Notes: generated by a model from the letters alone, not told the origin. DNA of 64,000 nt from Chitinophaga niabensis (GCA_017849435.1 JAFIGY010000015.1:1-64000); one strand, 5' to 3'; shown: positions 34,099 to 43,957, numbered from the stretch's first letter. Program-made: numbers and translations.

Positions 34099-36498
34099 AT
34101 GATCGAAAACAACGAATTAGCTATGAATATGCAGAGCCAGCTGTCATTTGAGGAGTTCCGCAGGGAAGTTCTCAGTGATTACCGGCAAGCCGCCATCAGC
34201 AGGGAGATAAGCCTGCTGGGGCGCCGGGAAGTATTGACCGGCAAGGCTAAATTTGGCATTTTTGGTGATGGGAAGGAAGTGGCGCAGATCGCGATGGCCA
34301 AATATTTCAAGCCAGGTGATTTCCGTTCCGGTTATTATCGTGATCAGACCTTTGCCTTCGCCAGCGGTATTGCCACGGTGGAGCAGTTCTTTTCGCAACT
34401 GTACGCTGATCCTGATATTAACCACGACCCGTTCTCTGCGGGCCGGCAGATGAATTCGCATTTTGCCACGCCCAATATTGATATGGAAGGAAACTGGCTG
34501 AACATTGCAGCCATGAAGAATACCGCGGCGGACATGGCGCCTACGGCGGCGCAGATGCCGCGTGCGCTGGGGCTTGCCTATGCTTCCAAGTTGTTCCGCG
34601 AAGTGCCGGAGCTGCATCAGTATGAGCATCTTTCCCATAATGGTAATGAAGTTTGTTTCGCTACTATCGGTGACGCCTCTACGAGCGAAGGGCATTTCTG
34701 GGAAACCGTGAATGCGGCGGGCGTATTGCAGGTGCCGCTGGTGATATTCGTGTGGGATGACGGATACGGGATCTCTGTGCCCAGAAAGTATCAGACCACC
34801 AAAGGCTCTATCAGCGCGGCGCTGGAGGGATTCCGGAAGAGTGCGGATACCAATGGTATCGAGATATATAACGTGAAAGGATGGGATTACGCAGGGATGT
34901 GCGAGTCTTTTGAGGAAGGTATCCGCAAAGCGCGCGAAACCCATGTGCCGGTGTTGTTTCATGTAGAGGAGATTACGCAGCCGCAAGGGCATTCCACTTC
35001 CGGCTCGCATGAGCGCTACAAGAGCAAGGAAAGGCTGGCCTGGGAGAAAGAATTTGATTGTAATGTGAAGATGCGGCAGTGGCTGCTGGAAAATGCACTG
35101 TCAGATGAAGCCACGTTGCAGCAGATTGAAGCAGAAGCAAAAGTGATTGCCCAGGAAGGCCGTAAAAGCGCCTGGGAAAAATATATCGCGCCAATCAGGG
35201 AGCAGGTGCAGGTGTTGCTGGGGCATTGTCAGGCCATACTGGATGAAGGGCGCGCAGATGTCGCTTTTGTATCCGGCATTATGCAGGAACTCTCGGCTAA
35301 CCGTGAGCCGCAACGCAGGGATATCCTTCGTTCCGCAGCAGGCATCATTTTCAAATATCCGCGGAACTTCTCTGCGGGACTGGATCAGCTGCAGACCTAT
35401 TATGATCAGCAGCTGGCGCGCGAAAAAGAAAACTACAACACTTACCTCTATGCCACCGGCCCCAATTCCGTACTGGAAGTACCTGTGGTGCCGGCGGAAT
35501 ATACGGAAGACGCTCCCAGCGTTAACGGGTATGAGGTATTGAACAAATATTTTGATCAGCTGATCGCGCATCATCCGCTTGTATTCGCTTTCGGAGAAGA
35601 CGTGGGCAAGATCGGAGATGTGAACCAGGGATTTGCAGGCTTGCAACAGAAGCATGGTAAACAACGTATAGCCGACACCGGTATCCGGGAGCTGACCATC
35701 ATGGGACAGGGGATTGGGATGGCGTTGCGCGGACTCCGCCCTATCGCCGAGATACAGTACCTGGATTACATGCTTTACGGTCTGCAGCCGCTCAGTGATG
35801 ACGTAGCCTCCCTGCAATACAGGACCAAGGGCACACAATTCTGCCCGATCATTGTACGTACCCGTGGGCACCGGCTGGAAGGCATCTGGCATTCCGGTTC
35901 CCCGATGGGGATGATCATCCATTCCCTGCGGGGCATGCATGTTTGCGTACCGCGGAACATGGTGCAGGCGGCCGGTATGTACAACACATTATTGCAGGCG
36001 AATGAACCCGGTCTCGTGATCGAATCCCTGAACGGATACCGGCTGAAAGAACGGTTGCCGGATAATCTGAATGTATTGACCGTGCCGCTTGGCGTACCGG
36101 AAGTGTTGCACGAAGGAACCGATATCACCATTGTTTCCTACGGATCCACGCTGCGTATTGTTGAAGAAGGGATGAAAATACTGGAACAGCAGGGTATTTC
36201 CTGTGAGCTGATAGATGTGCAGACCTTACTGCCGTTCGATATTCATCATGCCATTCTGGATTCTTTGAAGAAAACGAACCGCATCCTGTTTGTGGATGAA
36301 GATGTGCCGGGTGGTGGTTCTGCTTATATGTTCCAGCAGGTGATGGAAAACCAGGGTGGCTACCGCTGGCTGGATGTGGCGCCGCGTACTTTGTCCGCAC
36401 AGGCCCACCGGCCTGCATACGGCTCCGATGGAGATTATTTTTCCAAGCCCAATGCGGAAGATGTGGTAAGAACAGTGCTGGAAATGATCAGGGAGTAA
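34099..36498 (+). CDS. Fused alpha/beta E1 of a 2-oxoacid dehydrogenase
   Basis: A 799-residue thiamine-diphosphate enzyme. The alpha-like part is residues 1-400 and the beta-like part about 455-799 (FAFGEDVGKIGDVNQGFAGL, PVTIVGS-like transketolase C domain, FVDEDVPGGGSAYMF). It decarboxylates a branched-chain 2-oxoacid or pyruvate and hands the acyl group to a lipoyl E2, not in this window. The ThDP motif starts at Gly191-Asp192, but the usual closing Asn-Asn is Asp220-Asp221 (FVWDDGYGIS). The ATG at 34099 is preferred; one 24 nt later is possible. The substrate cannot be fixed by sequence alone. Confidence 0.92.
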   Translation: MIENNELAMNMQSQLSFEEFRREVLSDYRQAAISREISLLGRREVLTGKAKFGIFGDGKEVAQIAMAKYFKPGDFRSGYYRDQTFAFASGIATVEQFFSQLYADPDINHDPFSAGRQMNSHFATPNIDMEGNWLNIAAMKNTAADMAPTAAQMPRALGLAYASKLFREVPELHQYEHLSHNGNEVCFATIGDASTSEGHFWETVNAAGVLQVPLVIFVWDDGYGISVPRKYQTTKGSISAALEGFRKSADTNGIEIYNVKGWDYAGMCESFEEGIRKARETHVPVLFHVEEITQPQGHSTSGSHERYKSKERLAWEKEFDCNVKMRQWLLENALSDEATLQQIEAEAKVIAQEGRKSAWEKYIAPIREQVQVLLGHCQAILDEGRADVAFVSGIMQELSANREPQRRDILRSAAGIIFKYPRNFSAGLDQLQTYYDQQLAREKENYNTYLYATGPNSVLEVPVVPAEYTEDAPSVNGYEVLNKYFDQLIAHHPLVFAFGEDVGKIGDVNQGFAGLQQKHGKQRIADTGIRELTIMGQGIGMALRGLRPIAEIQYLDYMLYGLQPLSDDVASLQYRTKGTQFCPIIVRTRGHRLEGIWHSGSPMGMIIHSLRGMHVCVPRNMVQAAGMYNTLLQANEPGLVIESLNGYRLKERLPDNLNVLTVPLGVPEVLHEGTDITIVSYGSTLRIVEEGMKILEQQGISCELIDVQTLLPFDIHHAILDSLKKTNRILFVDEDVPGGGSAYMFQQVMENQGGYRWLDVAPRTLSAQAHRPAYGSDGDYFSKPNAEDVVRTVLEMIRE

Positions 36499-36526
36499 CT
36501 TCCTGCTGCATCATACGATGAAGTTG

Positions 36527-36561
36527 GCGCCCTCTGTATCATTGCAGGGGGCGCTTTTTTT
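36527..36561 (+). terminator. Intrinsic terminator after the E1 gene
   Basis: GCGCCCTCTG / CAGGGGGCGC stem of 10 bp with one G-U pair and an 8-nt loop, then seven T. Confidence 0.85.
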
Positions 36562-36614
36562 AAAATACGGATGATCAAACCAGGTGTTTTGTTAATTGTT
36601 ATATTCTTAGAGCT

Positions 36615-37544
36615 ATGGAGTACAAAGACTATTATAAAATATTGGGGATCGATAAAAAAGCCAGTGCAGCAGACATCAAGAAAGCGTACCGCAAGTTGGC
36701 CGTAAAGTATCATCCGGATAAGAACCCGAACGACAAGATCGCGGAAGAAAAATTCAAGGAGCTGAACGAGGCATACGAAGTGTTGGGTGATGAAGAGAAA
36801 AGAAAGAAGTATGACGAGTTTGGCGAGAACTGGAAGTATTACGAACAGGCAGGGGCCAACCGTGGCGATTTTGACTGGGGAAAATGGCAGGCGTCGCAGG
36901 GAAGCCGGCAACAGCAACAGTATGAAGATGTGGAAGGCATGTTCGGTGGCGGGCAGTTCTCGGAGTTCTTCGAGCACCTGTTTGGTGGCCGTTTCAGCGG
37001 TCACGGCCAACAGGGCCGGGCGCGCAGCCGGCGTGGCAGCGATCTGCGTGCTACCATGCAGGTCAGCCTGCCGGATGTGTACCTGGGCGCTTCACGGCAG
37101 ATAGAAGTAAACGGACAGAAACTAAACCTCAAAATAAAACCGGGTACTTACAATGGTCAGGTGTTGCGACTGAAGGGAAAAGGCCAGCCCGGGGGGAGTG
37201 GGGGAGAAGCCGGGGATCTGCTGATCGAAGTGAGTATCGCGGATGATCCGCAGTACGAGTTGAAAGGGAAGGATGTATACATGGAAGTAGCGGTGGATCT
37301 TTATACGGCAGTGCTCGGTGGGAAGATACAGGTAGCTGTTCCGGGAAGTCCGCTACAATTGAGCATTCCTGCAGGAACAGATAGTGGAAGGCTGTTCCGC
37401 CTGAAAGGGAAAGGATTGCCGGCGCCGGAAGGCAGCCGGGAAACGGCGGGTGATTTGTATATAAAAACAAAGATCACGGTGCCGCATCAGTTGTCGGCAG
37501 ATGAAAAAGAATTATTTACCAGGTTGGCGCAGATGAAAAAGTAA
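36615..37544 (+). CDS. cbpA: DnaJ-class co-chaperone, CbpA type
   Basis: A 309-residue type II J-protein. The J domain is at residues 1-70 ([25 protein letters not shown], with the HPD triad in [11 protein letters not shown]). A Gly/Gln/Phe-rich linker follows (about 95-140), then the C-terminal substrate-binding domains ([45 protein letters not shown]). No zinc-finger domain, so it is CbpA rather than DnaJ. A small unknown gene follows 17 nt later. Confidence 0.94.
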   Translation: MEYKDYYKILGIDKKASAADIKKAYRKLAVKYHPDKNPNDKIAEEKFKELNEAYEVLGDEEKRKKYDEFGENWKYYEQAGANRGDFDWGKWQASQGSRQQQQYEDVEGMFGGGQFSEFFEHLFGGRFSGHGQQGRARSRRGSDLRATMQVSLPDVYLGASRQIEVNGQKLNLKIKPGTYNGQVLRLKGKGQPGGSGGEAGDLLIEVSIADDPQYELKGKDVYMEVAVDLYTAVLGGKIQVAVPGSPLQLSIPAGTDSGRLFRLKGKGLPAPEGSRETAGDLYIKTKITVPHQLSADEKELFTRLAQMKK

Positions 37545-37561
37545 TTGCAAAATACTTTGTT

Positions 37562-37906
37562 ATGCTACAATCAGTTGATTATCTCGATGAGATACTCGAA
37601 GCGCAGCATCGTCATGAACAGGAGATGGTATTGACTTATTATGCCAGTGAAGTATTGGAGGCATTGGACTACCAGATGAATGAAGGTGCTGAAGCCATAT
37701 CCCGCGCAATGCGTGCCTGCGCTGCATTACATGTGTCGGTGGAATTACATTTCAAAAGAACTTATTGCTGGCAGGAAGATCAGATGCAGGCAGATTGGCT
37801 GCTGACGCCGCTGGCCAGTTATTTCCTGATCGTGAACAGCGATCCCAGCCATCCTGCAGTTGCCCGGGCCCAGCTATTGTTGCTAAAACAGCGCTATTCA
37901 TTATAA
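37562..37906 (+). CDS. Small protein of unknown function next to cbpA
   Basis: A 114-residue, largely helical protein, probably in the cbpA operon (17-nt gap). Visible features: an acidic N-terminal helix (SVDYLDEILEAQHRHEQEM), a central Ala-rich part (AISRAMRACAALHVSVELHF), and a Leu-rich end. No Cys pairs, signal or TM. The position is where cbpM (a MerR-like CbpA modulator) often lies, but the sequence does not show the CbpM pattern, so no function is assigned. Confidence 0.7.
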   Translation: MLQSVDYLDEILEAQHRHEQEMVLTYYASEVLEALDYQMNEGAEAISRAMRACAALHVSVELHFKRTYCWQEDQMQADWLLTPLASYFLIVNSDPSHPAVARAQLLLLKQRYSL

Positions 37907-38422
37907 ACCGTAACTTATTCTTTTATAACGCATTACCTGTTCAATCTCATTTTCTATTCATTCTTTGTTCATTGTCTTCCACCACACCTTTCAGATAGTG
38001 GAAGTTTTTATATTGCAATAGCATAACAAGTAAAAGCCGCCATGCAAACTTGTTTGTGTTGTCATCCAGAAATTGCTTAGACGGTTCAAATAGGCTGAAA
38101 CAGAGGCCGTTCTCTTTGAGGCGGCCTCTTCAGTTTGATCCACGCAAAAAATAAAAACGCGCTTTTTCCTTTGATCATAAATATGTAACTTCACTACAGC
38201 GTACAAGCTTCTTGATCTGATCATACTGGCTGACTTCTGCTGCAGCCAGAGCGTGGTATCCACCCAATGATCGATCTGCCTTCACTCCGATTTCAGCTTA
38301 ATATTTCAGGTATTGTTTGTTTGCCAGCCTTCCTGGTGTGTGCATCATTAGACATTTGAGGTATCAGCACGCAAGTGCGCAGCCAAGATCATTGTCTAAT
38401 TTTTATTAATAGCAGACGCATT
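37907..38422. other. 516-bp gap without a recognised gene
   Basis: Contains one perfect 8-bp hairpin (AGAGGCCG 38102-38109 with CGGCCTCT 38122-38129), followed by a weak T-rich stretch, and a near-consensus -7 box GACATTTG at 38351-38358 with TTC 18 bp upstream that could serve the next gene. A 90-codon minus-strand frame at 37991-38263 does not look like a protein. Nothing else is supported. Confidence 0.5.
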
Positions 38423-38674
38423 ATGGAAGCAAGATGTATCAGGTGCAGCACCATTGTACATTCTCACAAAAAAATCTCGGAAAGCAGATGTAAATGCGGC
38501 GGCCAGCTGCAAAGAATGCGATTTGTCAGATTGATAGAAGGCATGCATCCGCTTGGAAAAGAGCACAACATCAACCTCAATGGTAAATTATGTTATGGTA
38601 CCTACCGCTCGGTGTATGGTAATTTTATTATCGATAAAGTGAACAATACTTTCCTGAAAGTGGACATGACCTGA
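38423..38674 (+). CDS. Small zinc-ribbon protein of unknown function
   Basis: An 83-residue protein starting MEARCIRCSTIVHSHKK. Cysteines form CxxC followed by CxC (SRCKCGG), a plausible zinc site. The remaining part is short and polar with several aromatic residues (CYGTYRSVYGNFIID). The ATG at 38423 is used in place of an upstream GTG because the zinc ribbon begins directly after it. The gene is isolated, with long gaps on both sides. Not recognised as a known family. Confidence 0.6.
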   Translation: MEARCIRCSTIVHSHKKISESRCKCGGQLQRMRFVRLIEGMHPLGKEHNINLNGKLCYGTYRSVYGNFIIDKVNNTFLKVDMT

Positions 38675-38768
38675 AAAGTTGCGCGTGAACAATCCCCCGG
38701 CTCTTGCCTGATCAATCATGAGCTAACAACTGTTATCACAAGAGACATGGGGACTGTTCCGTCGCAGT

Positions 38769-38798
38769 TTGCGTAACGGCCGGAATCGCGTACATTTA
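38769..38798 (+). promoter_or_regulatory. Promoter of the hydroxyacid dehydrogenase gene
   Basis: TTG (38769-38771), 19-bp spacer, TACATTTA (38791-38798), one mismatch to the -7 consensus. Expected start about 20 nt before the ATG. Confidence 0.55.
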
Positions 38799-38824
38799 TC
38801 CCTTCACCATTTTCATTGCTCATG

Positions 38825-39781
38825 ATGAACATCGTTGTGCTGGACGGCCATACGCTCAATCCCGGAGATCTGAGCTGGGAGCCATTACAGACATTGGGAA
38901 ATGTACAGGTCTATGAAAGGTCTGCGCCCGAAGAGGTAAAGGAGCGCATCCGTCACGCAGAGATCATCCTCACCAATAAGGCCATTGTTCGCGCAGATGC
39001 CATCAAAGCCACGTCATCGCTGCGTTACATCGGGGTAACTGCTACCGGGTATAATATTGTCGATATACAGGCCGCACTGGCACAAAACATCATCGTTACC
39101 AATGTTCCGGCCTATAGTACCGCATCTGTGGCGCAACTTACCTTCGCCCTCCTTCTCGAACACTGCCAGGGGACCGGCCTTCATGCGGAAAGCGTGAGAA
39201 AAGGGGAGTGGTCTGAAAGCCGGGATTTCAGCTATTGGAAGACGCCACTGATGGAATTGCAGGGGAAAACGTTAGCCATTATCGGGTTTGGGCAGATCGG
39301 GCAGGCTGTTGCCAGGATCGCACTGGCGTTTGGTATGCGCGTGATTGCCAGCCATAAACATCCGGAAAGGGATCAGATGGAAGGAGTAATATTCCTGGGT
39401 CAGGAGCAGTGTTTCCGGGAAGCGGATGTGGTTTCGCTGCATTGCCCACTCAACGCACAGAACAAAGGTTTCGTGAACGCGGCTTTGCTGGCAAAAATGA
39501 AACCCTCGGCCTTCCTGATCAATACCAGCCGCGGGCCACTCATACAGGAGGAAGATCTGGCCTTCGCGCTCAATCAGGGAATAATAGCGGGAGCAGGACT
39601 GGATGTGCTCTCCATCGAACCACCGCCGGCAGATCATCCGCTCTTCAGCGCAAGGAACTGTTATATCACGCCGCATATCGCCTGGGCAACTTTTGAAGCG
39701 CGAAGCAGATTGATGGAAAAAACAGTAGAGAATGTAAAAGCTTTCCTGAACGGAAAGCCGGAGAATATGATCCGCGGATAA
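38825..39781 (+). CDS. D-2-hydroxyacid dehydrogenase (glycerate dehydrogenase-like)
   Basis: A 318-residue NAD(P)-dependent oxidoreductase. It starts MNIVVLDGHTLNPGDLSW, typical of hydroxypyruvate/glycerate reductases; two in-frame ATG codons precede or adjoin it. The NAD-binding Rossmann motif is GFGQIGQAVA (residues about 150-160). Catalytic residues follow the usual order: Arg in NTSRGPLI, Glu in LDVLSIEPPP and His in TPHIAW. Substrate is inferred from the N-terminus only. Confidence 0.88.
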   Translation: MNIVVLDGHTLNPGDLSWEPLQTLGNVQVYERSAPEEVKERIRHAEIILTNKAIVRADAIKATSSLRYIGVTATGYNIVDIQAALAQNIIVTNVPAYSTASVAQLTFALLLEHCQGTGLHAESVRKGEWSESRDFSYWKTPLMELQGKTLAIIGFGQIGQAVARIALAFGMRVIASHKHPERDQMEGVIFLGQEQCFREADVVSLHCPLNAQNKGFVNAALLAKMKPSAFLINTSRGPLIQEEDLAFALNQGIIAGAGLDVLSIEPPPADHPLFSARNCYITPHIAWATFEARSRLMEKTVENVKAFLNGKPENMIRG

Positions 39782-39784
39782 GTA

Positions 39785-39822
39785 ATAAAAAAAGCCCGGA
39801 ACTGATTCCGGGCTTTTTTTAT
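39785..39822. terminator. Bidirectional terminator between convergent genes
   Basis: AGCCCGGA/TCCGGGCT stem (39793-39814), 6-nt loop, with seven A before and seven T after. Serves both the dehydrogenase gene and yebC. Confidence 0.9.
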
Positions 39823-40532
39823 TACTTCAGGTTGTGGAACACCTGTTGCACGTCTTCGTCCTGTTCCAGCCGATCGATCAGCTCCAGCACTTCCTTCGCC
39901 TGCTCTTCACCCAGTTCCACTGTATTCAGCGGGATGCGTTGCAATTCCGCGCTGATAGGCGTGATCCCTTTTTCTTCCAGGGCTTTGGCCATATTACCGA
40001 ACTCTGTGAAAGCCACCCGGATAATAATATTTCCTTCGCTGTCTTCCCCGATCTCCTCCAGTCCATAATCGATCAGCTCCAGTTCGAGGTCTTCCAGGTT
40101 CAACCCTTCATTCTTGATCTTGAATACACCCAGTCGATTGAACATAAAGCCCACGGAGCCGCTGTTTCCCAGGCTGCCACCGCCTCTGTTGAAGTGCATG
40201 CGTACATTGGCAACTGTACGGGTGGTATTGTCCGTTGCTGTTTCTACCATTACGGCTACACCATGAGGGGCATATCCTTCGTATACAACCTCCTCATAAT
40301 CTGTTTTGTCTTTCCCCAACGCACGTTTGATAGCTGCTTCCACACGGTCTTTCGGCATGTTCACACCTTTGGCGTTCAGCATGCAGCGGCGCAGCGCTGG
40401 GTTATTGTCGGGATCAGGGCCGCCCTGTTTTACGGCCATGGCAATTTCTTTCCCGATACGGGTGAACTGTTTGGCCATCCGGTCCCAGCGGGCAAACATG
40501 GTGGCCTTTCTTACTTCAAATATACGTCCCAT
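39822..40532 (-). CDS. yebC: YebC/PmpR-family protein
   Basis: A 236-residue member of the YebC family, reported to act as transcriptional regulator or as a ribosome-associated factor for proline stretches. It starts [22 protein letters not shown], with the family segments [28 protein letters not shown] and [14 protein letters not shown]. Size and architecture are normal. A consensus-like promoter lies at 40626-40657; the leader of about 87 nt contains the AATTACG repeat. Confidence 0.93.
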   Translation of the reverse strand: MGRIFEVRKATMFARWDRMAKQFTRIGKEIAMAVKQGGPDPDNNPALRRCMLNAKGVNMPKDRVEAAIKRALGKDKTDYEEVVYEGYAPHGVAVMVETATDNTTRTVANVRMHFNRGGGSLGNSGSVGFMFNRLGVFKIKNEGLNLEDLELELIDYGLEEIGEDSEGNIIIRVAFTEFGNMAKALEEKGITPISAELQRIPLNTVELGEEQAKEVLELIDRLEQDEDVQQVFHNLK

Positions 40533-40616
40533 AGTAAATTACGAATTGTCAATTACGGATTACGGATTATTTGTTTGGTGTGAACTATGATGTGGGTACG
40601 TAATTCGTAATTGATT
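40533..40616. repeat. AATTACG-type palindromic repeat upstream of yebC
   Basis: CAATTACGGATTACGG (about 40549-40564) is largely complementary to ACGTAATTCGTAATTG (about 40600-40615). Same unit as in the rpsK-rpsD gap. It would lie in the yebC leader RNA. Confidence 0.6.
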
Positions 40617-40625
40617 TTATGGGTG

Positions 40626-40657
40626 CAAATTTATTAAATTCCGGTGGAGTGGAGCAA
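40626..40657 (-). promoter_or_regulatory. Promoter of yebC
   Basis: On the minus strand: TTG (40655-40657), 21-bp spacer, TAAATTTG (40626-40633), an exact match to the -33/-7 pattern. Confidence 0.65.
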
Positions 40658-40671
40658 AATTTTGATGATCC

Positions 40672-40707
40672 TTAAAAACAAAGGCTGCCGTTAGCGACGG
40701 CAGCCTT
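40672..40707 (-). terminator. Intrinsic terminator after the permease gene
   Basis: AAGGCTGCCG/CGGCAGCCTT, a perfect 10-bp stem with a 7-nt loop. On the minus strand it is followed by TGTTTTTAAGG. Confidence 0.8.
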
Positions 40708-40727
40708 TGCACAGAATATTGATGTCC

Positions 40728-42227
40728 TTATCGGGATTGACTTTTGCGTACTTTACTGTTCTTCACGCTGTAACCGAAGTAGATCATTAACCCGATCAGC
40801 AGCCAAACGCCCAGCCTTTCCCAGTTTTCGCGGCCGAGGCTCACGATCATGGCCAGGCAAACCAACGCACCTAAAATGGGTACCAGCGGAACCAGCGGCG
40901 TTCTGAAGCTGCGCGGTACATCCGGGTTGCTCTTACGCATCACGATCACACCGATGCAAACCAGCACGAATGCGAAGAGGGTGCCGATACTGGTCATATT
41001 ACCTACCACATGGTCGGGAATGAAACCGGCAAACAAGGCCACAAATGCGAAGAATAACCACTGTGATTTATAAGGTGTGCGGTATTTCGGATGCAGGTCA
41101 GAGAACATTTTGGGAACCAGCCCGTCTTTTGACATGGAGTAGAATACGCGGGTCTGTCCCAGCAACATCACCAGGATCACTGAGCTGAAACCGGCGATGA
41201 TCGCTACGGTGATGAGGGTGGACAGCCAGCCGTATCCCGGCATGTACGTATCGATCGCATAAGCTACGGATGCCTCGCTGCCTGATTTCAGGAAGTCCTG
41301 GTAAGGCGCCACACCCGTAAGCACATGGGAGAAGAGGATATAAAGCAGGGTACAAACACCCAGGGAAACCAGTATCCCGAACGGCATTGTTTTAGACGGG
41401 TTTTTAGTTTCCTGCGCCGCGGTGGACACTGCATCAAATCCGATGAAAGCGAAGAAAACGATCCCTGCCCCTGTCATCACCCCAGCAAAACCATTGTTCC
41501 AGAACTTGGAGTAATCCACCACACTGCCGTCACTAAGATTTACCGTACCAGCTGTGGAGGGGATCATATAAGGATTGTGATTGACAGGATTGATGAACTG
41601 CCAGCCCAGTAATATGAAGAGGATAACGATGCAAACTTTTACAATTACGATGATGGTGTTCACCACGGCGGACTGCTGGGTACCGCGTATAAGCAGCAAC
41701 GTGAGCAGCAGGAGGATGAAGATAGCGGGAATATTGATGATACCGGAAACGCCGGCTTCGGATACCTGGAAGGGGGAGTGACTCCATTGGTACGGAATAG
41801 AAGTGTGAAAAACCGTTTCCAGCAGCTTGTTCAGATACTGGCTCCAACCGATGGCCACCGTGGCCGCACCAAGCGCGTATTCCAGCACCAGGTCCCACCC
41901 GATCACCCAGGCAACGAATTCACCCATGGTGGCATATGAATAAGTATAAGCACTTCCGGCGATAGGGATCATGGATGCAAACTCGGCATAGCAAAGTCCG
42001 GCCAATGCACATCCTACTGCAGCGATAATAAAAGAGATTGTTACTGCGGATCCGGCGTGTGCACCGGCAGCAGCAGCCGTTCTAACGAAAAGACCTGCTC
42101 CAATGATAGCACCAATACCCAGCGCTACCAGCGCCCAGGCACCGAGCGTACGTTTAAGGCCTTTTTCTGAATCTGAAGCTTCTGCAAGCAGGGAAGACAA
42201 AGGTTTTTTAGCAAAGAGCATGCTCAT
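40728..42227 (-). CDS. APC-family amino acid permease
   Basis: A 499-residue inner-membrane transporter with 12 or more TM helices. TM1 carries the APC signature (GIGAIIGAGLFVRTAAAAGAHAGSA) and TM6 the FFAFIGFDAVSTAAQETKNP segment, like cationic amino acid transporters (CAT type). The C-terminus (SVKNSKVRKSQSR) is basic and cytoplasmic. An exact minus-strand -7 box (TATATTTG, 42289-42296) is about 60 nt upstream. Substrate uncertain. Confidence 0.92.
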   Translation of the reverse strand: MSMLFAKKPLSSLLAEASDSEKGLKRTLGAWALVALGIGAIIGAGLFVRTAAAAGAHAGSAVTISFIIAAVGCALAGLCYAEFASMIPIAGSAYTYSYATMGEFVAWVIGWDLVLEYALGAATVAIGWSQYLNKLLETVFHTSIPYQWSHSPFQVSEAGVSGIINIPAIFILLLLTLLLIRGTQQSAVVNTIIVIVKVCIVILFILLGWQFINPVNHNPYMIPSTAGTVNLSDGSVVDYSKFWNNGFAGVMTGAGIVFFAFIGFDAVSTAAQETKNPSKTMPFGILVSLGVCTLLYILFSHVLTGVAPYQDFLKSGSEASVAYAIDTYMPGYGWLSTLITVAIIAGFSSVILVMLLGQTRVFYSMSKDGLVPKMFSDLHPKYRTPYKSQWLFFAFVALFAGFIPDHVVGNMTSIGTLFAFVLVCIGVIVMRKSNPDVPRSFRTPLVPLVPILGALVCLAMIVSLGRENWERLGVWLLIGLMIYFGYSVKNSKVRKSQSR

Positions 42228-42490
42228 ACTTGATAGTTGTGGTTGATATTAAGGTTTAAGCGGTTGTTTAGATTTTTTTACAGATCGTCAAATATAGTAT
42301 CTAAAACTTAAAGCCGTAATTTTATTTTACCAGTGTATGCAATTGCAGTCCATTTGCAGTGGGCCATTTCCGGAACATTTCTACAGATATTGCGGCGAGA
42401 ACCTTATTTTTGGGCAATTTTTGCCAACGGGAGGTCAGGGTGCTGTTCCGCGGGCCATTTTTCGCTATAACAAAACAAAATCACCTCTTG

Positions 42491-43876
42491 ATGAATAAAA
42501 AGCTGGCCGCCCTTTATGCATTGATCGCTGTTGCCATCGTTTCCTTTACACATACCCTGAACCATTATGGCTGGCTCGAAGTGCCTGCGCTGGTGTTGAT
42601 GATCCTTCGCTGGCTGGCGATCGCAACGATCGTTTGGTTTGCCATTCGCAGAAAATCCCTCACCACCTGGATTCTGGTCAGTATGATCGTGGGGGCGGAA
42701 GTGGGGCACGACTGGCCTGCTGTGGCTGTGAACTTCCAGGTACTTAGCAAGATATTCCTGCAAATGATCAAAACGATCATCGCACCACTGCTTTTCGGTA
42801 CGCTGGTGGTAGGCATTGCCGGCCACTCGGACATCAGGCAGGTGGGGCGTATGGGCTGGAAGTCGCTATTATATTTCGAGATCGTGACCACCTTCGCGCT
42901 TGTCATCGGCCTGGCCGCCATCAATATCAGTCAGGCCGGGGCAGGTATTGACGAGAGCCTGAGAAAGAATGCCATGCATGAGCATATCGAAGAGCCCAAA
43001 CAACAGACCTGGCAGGATATCGTGTTGCACGTATTCCCGGAGAACATCGCCAAATCTATTTATCACGGGGATATTCTGCCTATTGTGATCTTCAGTGTAT
43101 TCTTCGGTATCTCCCTGTTGATGGTGAAGGAAAAGTTCCGTGGACCGATGCTGGCGTTTTGCGAGAGTTTATCCGAGGTCATGTTCAAGTTCACGAATCT
43201 TGTCATGTACTATGCACCGATAGGTGTGGGCGCTGCCATTGCGTTCACGGTGGGGCATGGAGGGCTTTCCGTGCTGGGGAGCCTGTTGCATCTGCTCGCT
43301 ACGCTGTATGTGGCCCTGATCGTATTTATATTAGTGGTGTTTGTGCCGGTGGCTTTGATCATCAGGCTGCCCATCCGGCGATTCATCCGGGAGATATCCG
43401 AGCCGGTGTCCATCGCTTTTGCCACCACCAGTTCGGAATCTGCACTGCCCAAGGCCATGGAGGCTATGGAGAGGATGGGCGTTCCGCGGAAAGTGATCGC
43501 TTTTGTGATGCCCACGGGATATAGCTTTAACCTGGACGGCTCTACGCTGTACCTGGCGCTGGCTTCCGTTTTCGTATCGCAGGCTGCCGGTCATCCGCTC
43601 ACCTGGGAGCAGCAGATACTGATGGTATTCACCCTGATGCTTACCAGCAAAGGTGTAGCGGGGGTACCCCGGGCCACCCTCGTGATCATCCTGGGTACAG
43701 TGCATTCCTTCGGCTTGCCCACCTGGCCGGTATTCCTCATCCTCGGCATCGATGAGCTGATGGACATGGCCCGTACATCGGTGAACGTGATCGGCAACTG
43801 CCTGGCCACCGCAGTGATCGCCCGGTGGGAGAAGGAAGTGGATTTCAGTAAACTGCCTCCTGAAACAAAAGCCTAG
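42491..43876 (+). CDS. Dicarboxylate/glutamate:cation symporter (DAACS family)
   Basis: A 461-residue membrane carrier of the GltP/DctA type. Visible signatures: the HP1 serine-rich loop (FATTSSESALPKAMEAM), the TM7 motif as NLDGS in PTGYSFNLDGSTLYLA (usually NMDGT), and LTSKGVAGVPRATLV in HP2. Start placed at MNKKLAALYALI, which begins TM1; upstream in-frame codons precede an exact -7 box (TATTTTTG, 42405-42412) and are probably leader. Substrate may be glutamate, aspartate or C4-dicarboxylate. Confidence 0.92.
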   Translation: MNKKLAALYALIAVAIVSFTHTLNHYGWLEVPALVLMILRWLAIATIVWFAIRRKSLTTWILVSMIVGAEVGHDWPAVAVNFQVLSKIFLQMIKTIIAPLLFGTLVVGIAGHSDIRQVGRMGWKSLLYFEIVTTFALVIGLAAINISQAGAGIDESLRKNAMHEHIEEPKQQTWQDIVLHVFPENIAKSIYHGDILPIVIFSVFFGISLLMVKEKFRGPMLAFCESLSEVMFKFTNLVMYYAPIGVGAAIAFTVGHGGLSVLGSLLHLLATLYVALIVFILVVFVPVALIIRLPIRRFIREISEPVSIAFATTSSESALPKAMEAMERMGVPRKVIAFVMPTGYSFNLDGSTLYLALASVFVSQAAGHPLTWEQQILMVFTLMLTSKGVAGVPRATLVIILGTVHSFGLPTWPVFLILGIDELMDMARTSVNVIGNCLATAVIARWEKEVDFSKLPPETKA

Positions 43877-43957
43877 AAAGGCTTTCAAAAAAATATTAAC
43901 TTCCTGTTGACATATAATAACGTATTTTTAGCCGTCCTAACTATATCAAACGACAGC

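Noticed and set aside
37562-37906. Calling this gene cbpM from its position after cbpA
   Set aside because: The MerR-like sequence pattern of CbpM is not visible, so position alone was judged insufficient.
37991-38263. A 90-codon minus-strand frame in the gap before the zinc-ribbon gene
   Set aside because: Composition is not protein-like, there is no promoter, and no motif is visible.
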